Source: Pseudomonas sp. MF4836 (GTDB taxonomy: Bacteria; Pseudomonadota; Gammaproteobacteria; Pseudomonadales; Pseudomonadaceae). Taken from it: a DNA stretch of 64,000 nucleotides. Where the stretch lies: contig NZ_MVOL01000003.1 of NCBI RefSeq assembly GCF_002018875.1, positions 434,001 to 498,000 of the forward strand, given 5' to 3'. Position 1 is the stretch's first letter, and each line of letters begins with the position of its first letter. A program made the translations under genes and the position numbers. Below the pieces are notes generated by a model. The model searched no databases. It saw nothing but the letters and a program-made list of their open reading frames with translations, and had not been told where the DNA came from. Below are positions 1-8,370 of the stretch, piece by piece.

Positions 1-329
1 GGGTGTTCCGTGGTTCGGTGCCGACCGGGCTGCCATTTACCAAAGACTTGTCCTATCTCAAGGGCTTTATCATGGTTTACAACTACATTCAGTTGGCCGT
101 GCGTAAAGGCAAGCTGGAGCAAGTGCCGCTGTTGTTCTGCGGCAAGACCACCCTGGAAGACATGCGTACCCTGCGCCAGCTGGTGGACGAAGGCCTGGTG
201 GTGCCGCCCAAGTACCTGCCGGACCAGTTCCGCGACATGAACGCGCTGTCGGCCTGGATGTGCTTCTCCAACTTCCTCAATCACCTGAGCCTGGACCGGA
301 TCGAGGCCGACTACTCCAATATCCTTTGA
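1..329 (+). CDS. C-terminal part of a probable DUF1704 (QEGLA-motif) family protein, 5' end outside the window
   Basis: The reading frame enters from the left edge and ends at 329, so only the last ~108 residues are seen. The segment (FTKDLSYLKGF, then a Leu-rich stretch and a PPKYLPDQ motif) resembles the C terminus of DUF1704 proteins, sometimes annotated as flavohemoglobin expression-modulating. This is from memory of the family, not a search. Codon use is GC-rich and typical of the Pseudomonas core genome. No downstream partner is coupled to it; the next gene starts 131 bp later. Confidence 0.6.
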   Translation, partial: VFRGSVPTGLPFTKDLSYLKGFIMVYNYIQLAVRKGKLEQVPLLFCGKTTLEDMRTLRQLVDEGLVVPPKYLPDQFRDMNALSAWMCFSNFLNHLSLDRIEADYSNIL

Positions 330-460
330 CGCTCATGGGGGCTGCACATGGACGCTTCACCCACCACTTGTAGCCGCTGCCGAAGGCCGCGCTCGACAGC
401 GCTGCCGACGCCCAGCGTGAGCTCACCCCTGACCTCAAAAGTCGCCACCGGGGGCGCGCG

Positions 461-1378
461 ATGATCCGAATCGTTGCCGCCCTGGCGCTGCTGCTCTCTC
501 TCAGCGCTTGCAGCTCACTGCTGTTCTACCCCGAGCAGGGCCTGCCCTTTACCCCCGAGCGCGCCAAGCTCGAGTACCGCGACGTCACCCTGACCACCGC
601 CGATGGCCTGAAGCTGCATGCCTGGTGGCTGCCGGCCAAGGCCGGGGTGCCGCTCAAGGGCACGGTGCTGCATCTGCACGGCAATGGCGGCAACCTGGCC
701 TGGCACCTGGGTGGCAGTTGGTGGTTGCCGGAACAGGGTTACCAGGTGTTGCTGGTGGACTATCGCGGTTATGGCCTGTCCCAGGGCTCGCCCAGCCTGC
801 CGGCGGTCTATCAGGACGTCGATGCCGCCTTCAAATGGCTGGACCAGGCTCCGGAGGTCCAGGGCAAGCCGCTGATCGTGCTCGGCCAGAGCCTGGGCGG
901 CGCGCTGGCGATTCATTACCTGGTGGAGCACCCGGAGCGCCAGCGCCAGCTCAAGGCCATCGTGCTCGACGGTGTGCCGGCCAGTTACCGCGATGTCGGG
1001 CAGTACGCCCTGAGCACCTCATGGCTGACCTGGCCGTTGCAGGTGCCGCTGTCGTGGCTGGTGCCGGACGCCGATAGCGCCATCCACGCCATACCGCGCC
1101 TGACCGGGGTGCCGAAACTGCTGTATCACAGCATCGATGACCCGATCGTGCCCCTTTCCAATGGCATCCGTCTGTATCAAGCTGCGCCCGTGCCGCGGGT
1201 GCTGCAACTGACCCGAGGCGGCCACGTGCAGACCTTTGCCGATCCGACCTGGCGCCAGGTGATGCTGCGCTACCTCAAGGATCCGCTGCACTTCAACGGC
1301 CTGCGCCGCCTTGGCGAGATCCCGAACTACCCGACACCCCCGAATTCAGAAGTTGAACCTCCAGAGAGTCCGCAATGA
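461..1378 (+). CDS. Alpha/beta-hydrolase lipoprotein
   Basis: A 305-residue protein with a lipoprotein signal (hydrophobic residues 3-16, lipobox LSAC), so it is probably anchored in the envelope. The body has the serine hydrolase layout: HLHGNGGN (oxyanion-hole region), the nucleophile elbow GQSLGG around residue 143, an aspartate in SIDDPIVP, and a late histidine in GGHVQTF. The natural substrate cannot be told from sequence. The stop overlaps the start of the next gene by 4 bp (ATGA), so the two are translationally coupled. The C terminus is Pro/Glu-rich. Confidence 0.9.
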   Translation: MIRIVAALALLLSLSACSSLLFYPEQGLPFTPERAKLEYRDVTLTTADGLKLHAWWLPAKAGVPLKGTVLHLHGNGGNLAWHLGGSWWLPEQGYQVLLVDYRGYGLSQGSPSLPAVYQDVDAAFKWLDQAPEVQGKPLIVLGQSLGGALAIHYLVEHPERQRQLKAIVLDGVPASYRDVGQYALSTSWLTWPLQVPLSWLVPDADSAIHAIPRLTGVPKLLYHSIDDPIVPLSNGIRLYQAAPVPRVLQLTRGGHVQTFADPTWRQVMLRYLKDPLHFNGLRRLGEIPNYPTPPNSEVEPPESPQ

Positions 1379-1701
1379 GCGAAGAACGTAACGCCATCCC
1401 CCTGATCATCACCGGTATCTGCACCATCCTCGGCACCGTGGGTTGCCTCTGGTACTACGGTTACCTGCACTTCGCCAAGCCCGAGGATGCGCTGCTGCTC
1501 AGCGACTTCACCATGCTCAAGACCGTGCCGGGCGAGGACTACAAGGTCTCCCTGGAGCCGGCGGCGCAAGTCGCCCAGTGCATCGACGGCGTGCTGGTGC
1601 TGTTCGATACCGAGCAGAAGGGCCTGAGCGGCGTGCTGATCAACAGCAAGAAAAAAGCCGTGCGCTGCATGGGCCAGGAAACCCCGCAGCTGCAACAGTA
1701 A
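1375..1701 (+). CDS. Small membrane-anchored protein of unknown function
   Basis: A 108-residue protein with one N-terminal transmembrane helix (about residues 8-30) and a soluble C-terminal region with two cysteines. It overlaps the hydrolase gene by ATGA and is followed by a strong terminator, so it ends that transcription unit. I do not recognise the family. Base composition is chromosomal. Confidence 0.85.
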   Translation: MSEERNAIPLIITGICTILGTVGCLWYYGYLHFAKPEDALLLSDFTMLKTVPGEDYKVSLEPAAQVAQCIDGVLVLFDTEQKGLSGVLINSKKKAVRCMGQETPQLQQ

Positions 1702-1726
1702 GTACACGGGCGAGAGATCGCGGTCG

Positions 1727-1763
1727 AAAAAAGCCCCGCCTATCTGCATAGGCGGGGCTTTTT
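1727..1763. terminator. Bidirectional rho-independent terminator
   Basis: A GC-rich stem AGCCCCGCCTA / TAGGCGGGGCT with a short loop, flanked by A-run and T-run, so it can end the plus-strand unit and also the minus-strand ompA-like unit. Confidence 0.9.
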
Positions 1764-1796
1764 ACTGGCAGTTACCAGGCTGGGGGCGACCCCGGC

Positions 1797-2582
1797 TTAG
1801 TTGCTCATCGAAGAACGTGGGGCAACCGGCTGGTTGTCGTTGGAAATAGTGACTTCCACACGACGGTTCATGGCACGGCCGGAAACGCTGGTGTTATCCG
1901 CTACCGGGTATTCCTTGCCATAGCCCTGAACCACGATGCGCGATGGATCGACACCCATCTTGATCAGCGCAACCTGCACGGAAGTGGCGCGACGCTCGGA
2001 CAGCGACTGGTTGTAAGCCGCCGAACCGGTGCTGTCGGTGTAGCCTTCGACAATCACTTTGCGATCAGGGTTTTCCTGAAGGAACTGCGCCAGCTTGTTG
2101 ATGTTCACCAGACCGCTGGATTTCAGGTCGGCCTTGTTGGTGGCGAACAGCACGTCACCGAAGGTCACCAGGGTGCCGCGTTCGGTCTGCTTGGCGTTGA
2201 GGCTGTTCTGCAGTTGCTTGATCTGTGCGTCACGAGCGTCCAGGCGAGCCTGGGCACGTTGCGCAGCGGCATCTTTCAGATTGGCTTCAGCGGTGCGCAG
2301 GGCGATGGTCTGCTTGGCCACTTCAACGCGCTGGTTGGTCAGGTAAGCCAGTTGGTCGACCTTGGCCTGGTCTTCCTTGTTCATATAGGCCTTGTCGGCC
2401 TTGTCCAGCCAGTCGCTGGCGTCCTTGGTTTCCAGGGCCGCTACTTTGCTGGCCTGAGGGTTGGCTTGCAGCGCCGAGTAATTGGTCCGGGCTTGTTCCA
2501 GGTTCACGTTTGGCTGTGAGGAACAGGCCGCCAGGCCAACGCTCAGGGCCAGAAGGGCTGGGATCATCAATTGTTTACGCAT
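1797..2582 (-). CDS. OmpA-family outer membrane lipoprotein
   Basis: A 261-residue protein with lipobox LAAC at residues 17-20 and a two-part body. The first half is helical and Ala/Gln-rich (DUF4398-like); the second half is an OmpA C-terminal peptidoglycan-binding domain with the motifs LVNINKLAQFL, VEGYTDSTG, NQSLSERRA and GRAMNRRVEV. It matches the architecture of P. aeruginosa LptF (PA3692), so it probably tethers the outer membrane to peptidoglycan. It lies 66 bp downstream of the DUF4398 lipoprotein gene, with which it likely shares a promoter. Confidence 0.93.
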   Translation of the reverse strand: MRKQLMIPALLALSVGLAACSSQPNVNLEQARTNYSALQANPQASKVAALETKDASDWLDKADKAYMNKEDQAKVDQLAYLTNQRVEVAKQTIALRTAEANLKDAAAQRAQARLDARDAQIKQLQNSLNAKQTERGTLVTFGDVLFATNKADLKSSGLVNINKLAQFLQENPDRKVIVEGYTDSTGSAAYNQSLSERRATSVQVALIKMGVDPSRIVVQGYGKEYPVADNTSVSGRAMNRRVEVTISNDNQPVAPRSSMSN

Positions 2583-2648
2583 AATGGTTCGTCCTTTCTA
2601 TCGGTTGAAACTTCAGGTAACGAGGTTCGGTAGGCGTGGGCACGGTGC

Positions 2649-3062
2649 TTATTGCACGGTGCGCTGGCTTTCCTGACGCAGTTCCTGAACACCTTTCTGA
2701 GAGTCCTTCACAGCCTGTTCGGCTTTGGCGGCCTGGGCCTTGCGCTCGGCGACGCGGGCGTCCCACTCGGCCTGTTCGGCCAGACGCTTGGCTTCGTCAT
2801 ACTTTTTGTCGTGCATGGCAATCTCGGCTTGCTTGAGCTTGTCCTGGGCCGACTTCATTTCCACGGCAGCAAACTCGGTACCGCCGGCGCTGACGGCGCT
2901 GTTGACCGCAGATTGGGTCACAGCGTACTGCTCGGTTGGCGGGTTGCCGGCACAACCGGCCAGAACCAGGCTGCTACCGAGGGCCAGGGCGGCCAGTTTG
3001 AGCCCGCGCAAAGGGTTAGACGAGGATGTGGCAGTGCTGATCTTCATGGTCTTCAACTCCAT
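2649..3062 (-). CDS. DUF4398-type lipoprotein
   Basis: A short envelope lipoprotein with lipobox LAGC after a hydrophobic signal, then a helical Ala/Lys/Glu-rich domain typical of DUF4398. I place the start at 3062 because an AGGAG sits 7 bases upstream; an in-frame ATG at 3047 also has a GGAG in front and is possible. It is upstream of the OmpA-like gene. In Pseudomonas this pair normally lies near ppc, which fits the element having inserted between them and ppc. Confidence 0.85.
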   Translation of the reverse strand: MELKTMKISTATSSSNPLRGLKLAALALGSSLVLAGCAGNPPTEQYAVTQSAVNSAVSAGGTEFAAVEMKSAQDKLKQAEIAMHDKKYDEAKRLAEQAEWDARVAERKAQAAKAEQAVKDSQKGVQELRQESQRTVQ

Positions 3063-3437
3063 TGGGTAACTCCTGGAAAACATCTAAATCCATCCCGGTT
3101 CTAGCGCCGCGACCCTGAGTGGCAGTGACGCTCTTCACAAAATTTGAAACGGCTGTTCCAGTGATGGCTACTGGCTGTGACCCGAGGCTTTTTTGAATAG
3201 TTCAGCGCAGATGGCGAATTGCCTAAAAAAATTTCTGACCGAACGGACAGCGCTCTAGGCCGGGAACTTTTGCGGCGCGCAGGGGTATTCCCGACCCGGG
3301 GACGGGTCAGGAATAACGCTGTGCAAGGTCAGGAAAGGGGCAGTTGGATCAGTGCTTTTGTTCGTCGGGTTGCGCCGACAAATCCTGCAGATGACGCCGG
3401 GACAAGGCCAGGAAGCGCGGTGTAGGGCCGACGTCCT
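3063..3437. other. Chromosomal intergenic region left of the insertion
   Basis: No credible gene. It should hold the minus-strand promoter of the lipoprotein pair. GC content is still chromosomal up to about 3440. Frames that are open here lack a ribosome site and cross the element boundary. Confidence 0.7.
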
Positions 3438-3450
3438 CCTACGTAGGGTG
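3426..3450. other. Candidate left attachment junction (attL)
   Basis: The hexamer CCTACG at 3438-3443 recurs at 60053-60058, at the other composition break. Joining the outer flanks gives GGCCGACGT-CCT-CCTACG-CC-ATGTGGGCC, an imperfect inverted repeat about the shared core, as expected for a serine-integrase attB. The integrase gene starts 45 bp inside. This is inference; an alternative CCTACG at 60454-60459 gives a weaker dyad. Confidence 0.45.
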
Positions 3451-3488
3451 TATGATAGGAAAAAATCGAATCATGGAAGCGGTGACGT

Positions 3489-5354
3489 ATGACCAACCCA
3501 GCAATAGACGTTTTATCAGATAACCCAGTGCCTAGCACTGAGCCGAAACGTCTTGCTTACTCCTATATCCGCTACTCATCTGATCAACAGATGACCAAGA
3601 AAAATGGTGATGTGGGTGACTCGGTACGTCGCCAGATGGAAAACCAGCGTAAGGCTGTGGAACGCTACAACCTGCATGTGGTTGACGTTTTTGAAGACCT
3701 TGGCAAATCGGCCTTTCGTGGCAAACACCGTCTCAAAGGTGCCTTATCGCTCTTCCTAGCCAGTCTGGATGAAGGGAAGATTCCCCACGGTTCCTATTTT
3801 GTCATTGAGTCATTCGACCGGCTGAGCCGGGAAAGGATGACGGATGGTTTGACTACCGTTCTGACGATTCTCAGGAAGGGAATCAAGATCATCACCACTG
3901 ATGATTTGAAGCTCTATGACCTGTCTATCAAGGGTAAAGACCTTGAACAGACCATCATGATTACCGTTTTGCTTGAACGTGCCAACAACGAAAGCGAAAC
4001 CAAATCTGATAGGCAAAAAGCCAAGTGGGAAGGTCGCCGTGAACGGATTATCAGTGGTGATAAGAAATTTCTGAGTAAGAACTTGCCTTGGTGGATTGCT
4101 CTTGATGAAGAGACTGGCACTTATTCACTCATTCCTGAGCGTGTAGCTGAAATCAAACGTATCTTTGATTTGCTGATGAATCAGAACCTTGGCTTGCGTT
4201 CTGCTGCGGCTCATATCAATCAAGAAAGCCCACTGAAAGTGGTTTTTGGTAAAAATGCGACTGATACCGGGTGGACTGCTCGAGGTATCAAGCGATTAGT
4301 AGAAACGCCAAGTATTTATGGAAGCCTTCACCTGTGTGAATACATCTATGACAACGGCAAAGCTACACCAGACCGAAAATCAGTAAAAATGATGGATGAT
4401 TTCTATCCAGCCATTTTTGATAAAGAATATGTAGAAACGGTTAAAGCTAAAATTGCCAGTCGTCAAAATACCAAAACCGTAACCCGTCGAGATAAGCAGT
4501 ATTATAATATTTATCATGGTTTGACAAAGTGTTCACTGTGTGGCGGTAACGTAAGATTTTCTCAGAAGGTTAAATATTCATACCTTGTTTGCCGTAATTC
4601 TGAGATTGGCCTTTGTAAGTATCCAAAGACTCTTAGCATCCAATATCAACGCTTTGATGAAGTGTTTTTCAAATATGCTGAGCATTACGATTTTGATTTG
4701 CTCATCAAGAACGGCGGAAACCAGAATGAACAGGTTTTCAAAGAGATTGCTGAGCTTCAAGAAACCATAACCGTTGAAAAAGCCAAAATTCAGAAATTTA
4801 CTGAAAAGCTATTCGATATGTTTGATGGTGAAATTCCGCCCGAACAAGAAGCGGCAATGCTTACCCGCAACAAAAAGGTTAAAGCTCTCCAAGCCAAAGT
4901 TAAAGCACTGCAAGCGAAGGTGACGCACGGCAATACTGATGCGGCAACCATCAGTGATGCCATGCAACACGCCAGAAGCCTTTATGAGTCCAAAAATGGA
5001 CGTTTAGAGCTGAGCAACTATCTGTCTAAGGTGGTTGATAAAATCGTGATTGATTTCGGTAAGGTTCATGGTAGTGAGCAGGACTACATAAAGGTTTTGT
5101 TCAAAAACAAGAATTTCAGTCACCACATATTGGTTGGAAAAACTGAATCATACTCATATGACAGTGATGGCGAAATGTTCTTGGATACCCTACAAGGTAT
5201 CAAGCGTGAAGAAGGTTACTACCTAGAAGCTGCAGCTTCACCAGACTGGTTTGATGTTCCTGATTTCACTGATGAAGAAATTCAGTCTGACATTGAGGCG
5301 AATAGAACAAATCCACCGATGCCAGAAGGGATGGTAGCTGAATCACTTGATTAG
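3489..5354 (+). CDS. Large serine recombinase (integrase)
   Basis: A 621-residue site-specific recombinase, the likely integrase/excisionase of the element. The N-terminal resolvase domain shows SYIRYSSDQQ with the catalytic serine at about residue 30, GDSVRRQ, and ESFDRLSRER. A recombinase domain follows (about 200-310), then a zinc ribbon (CSLCGG ... CRNSEIGLC, about 345-375) and a coiled coil (about 410-490) with Lys/Gln-rich heptads. This order is standard for large serine recombinases. It is the first gene inside the left junction and reads inward. No small recombination directionality factor is recognisable nearby. Confidence 0.95.
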   Translation: MTNPAIDVLSDNPVPSTEPKRLAYSYIRYSSDQQMTKKNGDVGDSVRRQMENQRKAVERYNLHVVDVFEDLGKSAFRGKHRLKGALSLFLASLDEGKIPHGSYFVIESFDRLSRERMTDGLTTVLTILRKGIKIITTDDLKLYDLSIKGKDLEQTIMITVLLERANNESETKSDRQKAKWEGRRERIISGDKKFLSKNLPWWIALDEETGTYSLIPERVAEIKRIFDLLMNQNLGLRSAAAHINQESPLKVVFGKNATDTGWTARGIKRLVETPSIYGSLHLCEYIYDNGKATPDRKSVKMMDDFYPAIFDKEYVETVKAKIASRQNTKTVTRRDKQYYNIYHGLTKCSLCGGNVRFSQKVKYSYLVCRNSEIGLCKYPKTLSIQYQRFDEVFFKYAEHYDFDLLIKNGGNQNEQVFKEIAELQETITVEKAKIQKFTEKLFDMFDGEIPPEQEAAMLTRNKKVKALQAKVKALQAKVTHGNTDAATISDAMQHARSLYESKNGRLELSNYLSKVVDKIVIDFGKVHGSEQDYIKVLFKNKNFSHHILVGKTESYSYDSDGEMFLDTLQGIKREEGYYLEAAASPDWFDVPDFTDEEIQSDIEANRTNPPMPEGMVAESLD

Positions 5355-5747
5355 CCTGATGATGTAGAGAATCACTGATAGCAGTAAGGGTTCAAGATAA
5401 TGCCCGGTGCGTTCTTAATTGACTCATGAGAATGGCCGGGTTTGTGAATACCGATTGTTCATGACATAACCATTGCCATGCATACCTGCTAAGTCATCAT
5501 CCTGAAACTACGAGCTACTACGAGCTACTACGAGCTACTACGCTGGTCAAAATTCCGACCAAACCCCTGATTCTGTTAGGTGCTACTAGCTGCTAGTATC
5601 TGCTACTACGTCATACCATCAGCTACTATTTGCTACTATTTGCTACTATTTGCTAGTAGGGGTATTGCTTTAGTTTTTAAGTACGCTATGTTGATTGTAT
5701 TAGCGTAACGAACTAATCAATACATAAACTACAAAGGAAGATAGAAA
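5355..5747. repeat. Left partition repeat array (candidate centromere)
   Basis: No gene is visible. Two clusters of 10-bp repeats occur: CTACGAGCTA about 3.5 times at 5508-5542, and NGCTACTATT variants from about 5577 to 5660 (TGCTACTATT at 5631 and 5641). The 10-bp period places every copy on one helical face. It precedes parA directly, and a similar array follows the operon, so a ParB-type protein binding site is the simplest reading. Confidence 0.65.
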
Positions 5748-6584
5748 ATGAATTTAGAAATGGCAAAATTAGCAGTAGCAGTTGCAAAGGTTCTTGGCAA
5801 AATCATTGCCGTAATTGGTGGTAAAGGGGGTTCTCTTAAAAGTACGACTACTCAAAATCTTGGTGTGGCTTTGACTTCACAAGGCAAGAAGGTTTTGATT
5901 ATCGACTTTGACCCACAAAAGACCGTATACCTCTGGTGGGTATTGCGTGATAAGAATTTCGTAAGACAACAAGCGGCCCTTGCTGAGAAATTGGCAATGC
6001 TCAAAAAGCAAAAAGAAGAAACTGGTAAGGTTTACAACGCTGGGTTTGCTCAACGTATTGCTAAACAAGCCGCTGAATACAACAAGATGAGAAGCCTGAA
6101 GGTTGTCTCAATGAGTCCAGCTAACATTGACTGGAAAGCCATTGAAGCCTACAAGAATGAATACGACTACATTATCTGTGATACGTCTGGTCACTTGGAA
6201 TTCATCGGCACAACCAAAGACTTAATCAAGAAGTCAGACATGGTTCTCATTCCATTCAACAATTCCATTGATGATTTCAACGTTCGTCTTGACGTGAAAG
6301 AAACCATCAAGAGCTGTGGTGCCATCACTGCTAAGGTTTTCTCAGTGGTGATTGACATGAACGAGAAACAAAACGCTAAGGGCATAGCTCCACGCCTTCT
6401 TGCAAACGTTGCTGACACCATGCCGATTGCACCTGTGAAGCTCTACAAGCGTAGTAGCTGGTTAGAAGTGAAATACAGCGGCTTGGGCGTCGTAGAAGCT
6501 AAAAAAGACAAAATTGCTACTCAACAATTCCTTGATTTGGCTGATTTTGTGACTTACGAAATTAACAACGCGAAAGCGGCTTGA
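5748..6584 (+). CDS. parA: ParA-family partition ATPase
   Basis: A 278-residue deviant-Walker ATPase. Residues 25-35 read GKGGSLKSTTT, with both signature lysines; the A' motif is LIIDFDPQKT, and a later DYIICDTSGH fits the Walker B region. It should drive segregation of the plasmid form. Unusually, the residues between GG and KST are SL where nearly all ParA/MinD proteins have xG, so the loop glycine is missing. An AAGGAAG ribosome site precedes the ATG. It is followed 15 bp later by a small partner gene and is flanked on both sides by 10-bp repeat arrays. Confidence 0.9.
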   Translation: MNLEMAKLAVAVAKVLGKIIAVIGGKGGSLKSTTTQNLGVALTSQGKKVLIIDFDPQKTVYLWWVLRDKNFVRQQAALAEKLAMLKKQKEETGKVYNAGFAQRIAKQAAEYNKMRSLKVVSMSPANIDWKAIEAYKNEYDYIICDTSGHLEFIGTTKDLIKKSDMVLIPFNNSIDDFNVRLDVKETIKSCGAITAKVFSVVIDMNEKQNAKGIAPRLLANVADTMPIAPVKLYKRSSWLEVKYSGLGVVEAKKDKIATQQFLDLADFVTYEINNAKAA

Positions 6585-6599
6585 TAGGAGGATATGATT

Positions 6600-6995
6600 A
6601 TGACTAAAGAATTTAACCTAGACGACATTGATGCTCTCCTTGGTGGCGAGCTTGAAAGCAACACTTCAAGAATTGCTGTAAATGAAGTGAAAGAAGCGAA
6701 CAAAGAAGTGGTTGTTCAAAACACGTCAACCATCGAAAACAAAATTGCTGAATTGACTGAGTTGAAAAAAGAAGCAACGACTAAATACACGGGTAATGGA
6801 AATATTACCATGTCTGAAAAAGCAAGCCTTGCTTCAAAGCGTGGTGAGTTGTTGTTTCTACTCGATGACAGGAAGCCAAAGACGGCCAACATGAACGCCT
6901 ATTTCATGATGGTGGGTGAAGAACTCTTCTACCTCGCCAGCCAAAACCCTGAAATGGAACAGCTATTGAAGAACCTCGGCATACCAAAGCCATGA
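6600..6995 (+). CDS. Small partner of ParA, probable centromere-binding or adaptor protein
   Basis: An acidic protein of 131 residues beginning MTKEFNLDDIDALL. Of two in-frame ATGs (6594, 6600) the second is chosen because AGGAGG at 6587-6592 is 7 bases from it and only 1 base from the first. I see no ParB, RHH or HTH signature. Its place right after parA and between the two repeat arrays suggests a ParB-like role; that is context only. A terminator follows. Confidence 0.8.
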   Translation: MTKEFNLDDIDALLGGELESNTSRIAVNEVKEANKEVVVQNTSTIENKIAELTELKKEATTKYTGNGNITMSEKASLASKRGELLFLLDDRKPKTANMNAYFMMVGEELFYLASQNPEMEQLLKNLGIPKP

Positions 6996-7010
6996 TACTG
7001 AATCACCCTA

Positions 7011-7034
7011 AAAGCCCCTTGATTGGGGTTTTTT
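7011..7034 (+). terminator. Terminator of the partition operon
   Basis: Stem AGCCCC / GGGGTT with loop TTGATT and six T residues, 16 bp after the stop codon. Confidence 0.85.
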
Positions 7035-7039
7035 AGTGC

Positions 7040-7275
7040 CCGTAGTAGCTGCTACTAGCAAATATTAGGAGGTAGTAGCGGGTAGTATTTGCGTGTAGGT
7101 GACGCCACCAGCTAGGGCCGGGTAGTAAGTCCTACTAACAGCTAGATGTGGATGGTATGGCGTAGTAGCGGGTAGTAGGGGATACCATCAGCCACTAGGG
7201 GCTAGTATGGTTTAGTAGGTCGTAGTAGCTGCTATTAGGTGATACTACCGGCTAGTAGGTGCTAGTAGCGTTCAA
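7040..7275. repeat. Right partition repeat array (candidate centromere)
   Basis: About 230 bp with no gene, dense in GTAGTAGC, GGTAGTA, CTAGTAGG and GCTACTA words spaced near 10 bp, in both orientations. The words match those of the array left of parA. The remaining sequence to 7433 (GACGCC, GCTTTTGACC and similar) holds no gene that I can see. Confidence 0.65.
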
Positions 7276-7433
7276 TGATTACGGGGCTTTTGATGTTGAC
7301 CTTCACCAGAAGCTTTTGACCTTGCGTCTTGAAGGCAAAACAAGACCCCATCATGGGGCTGTGTGTTCTCAGTGAAGCGTGTGCATTGGTATGAGCTTCA
7401 AACCTATCTCATACCAGTATGGCCCCCTATCTG

Positions 7434-8255
7434 TCATTTTGTCTTGAAGGTTGGCTTGCTAGCTAACGTTTGCTTCACTTCCTGCTTGAAATCAAATGAA
7501 GTAATAGAGTTGTGTACGTATTTCATTTCTAGCACTGTCATGCCTTCTGGTGTGAGCAAGAATTCAAAGTCACCCACGCAAAGCTCAAGCTCATCTTCTA
7601 CCTTCGCAACATAGCCTTTTCCATCAATCACCGCCACACAATGAACATCAGAGATTATGAACGTCACGTTCAATCCAGAATCTGTCTTGATGGTCGTTAC
7701 CTTGTTGATTACAGGGTCGTTCAAATCAACGCTGAATTTGTTCAAGACATGCTTCAAGTAATCTATCTCTGTGCCAGCCGTAGCAAGGGTGAAAACGGTG
7801 TTAATAGCTGATAAGGCTCTAACGTTGTTATTCGTCGTGTTCATGGTTCTGATGCCCCATGAAGCTAGGTTGAACAAAGAGCTGTTCACAACCTTTGGAA
7901 GCACGGTGATGAGGTTGTGGTTTGTGTATTGATACCCATGGTAAGCAACCGCTAGGAAGAGGTGAAAAATCAACGGATTCTCCTTGTAGCTGGTGAGGTA
8001 TTCATACTTGCTCTGTGGGGCTTTCTGCCACGGTGAGACGTAAGCGTATTTGCTGGTGGACTTCCTGTATCTGTCTTTACCGGCAAGGCTGCTGTGGCTC
8101 TCAAAGACGCTCAGAAGGGGTTTAGGTATGAAGGCGGTGCCGTGAGGGTTCGCTATGAGGTATTTATCAGTAGCTTCAACAAGCATTCTAATATCTTGTT
8201 CAAGCATTTCTTCTAATAGAACGATGTGTGATTTGGGCTGATGGTTTGTATTCAT
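7434..8255 (-). CDS. Hypothetical protein (273 aa)
   Basis: A soluble, mixed alpha/beta protein with no motif I recognise. It is a single-gene unit: its own promoter (TTGCAA-N16-TAAAAT at 8283-8310) and an AAGGAAACC ribosome site just before the ATG. It runs convergently toward the partition array. Confidence 0.8.
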   Translation of the reverse strand: MNTNHQPKSHIVLLEEMLEQDIRMLVEATDKYLIANPHGTAFIPKPLLSVFESHSSLAGKDRYRKSTSKYAYVSPWQKAPQSKYEYLTSYKENPLIFHLFLAVAYHGYQYTNHNLITVLPKVVNSSLFNLASWGIRTMNTTNNNVRALSAINTVFTLATAGTEIDYLKHVLNKFSVDLNDPVINKVTTIKTDSGLNVTFIISDVHCVAVIDGKGYVAKVEDELELCVGDFEFLLTPEGMTVLEMKYVHNSITSFDFKQEVKQTLASKPTFKTK

Positions 8256-8282
8256 GGTTTCCTTGTTTTAGTTAATATCTTA

Positions 8283-8310
8283 ATTTTACCATTTGTATTG
8301 TATATTGCAA
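8283..8310 (-). promoter_or_regulatory. Promoter of the 273-aa gene
   Basis: On the minus strand TTGCAA and TAAAAT are separated by 16 bp, the spacing seen across this element. Confidence 0.6.
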
Positions 8311-8328
8311 TTACCTGATTGACAGGCA

Positions 8329-8357
8329 CAAAAAAACCTTCATCAAGAAGGTATTTT
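8329..8357 (-). terminator. Terminator of the exported-protein gene
   Basis: Stem ACCTTC / GAAGGT followed on the minus strand by a T7 run and then GTGCCTGTC, a sequence that recurs after other terminators of the element. Confidence 0.8.
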
Positions 8358-8370
8358 TGAATTAATGAAT

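Noticed and set aside
3219..3425. Possible small gene left of the junction
   Set aside because: No ribosome site, odd composition and ends at the proposed junction.
3063..3488. tRNA gene as integration target
   Set aside because: No tRNA-like cloverleaf sequence was found at either junction.
5508..7275. CRISPR array
   Set aside because: The repeats are 10-bp words without unique spacers of constant length, and no cas genes are present.
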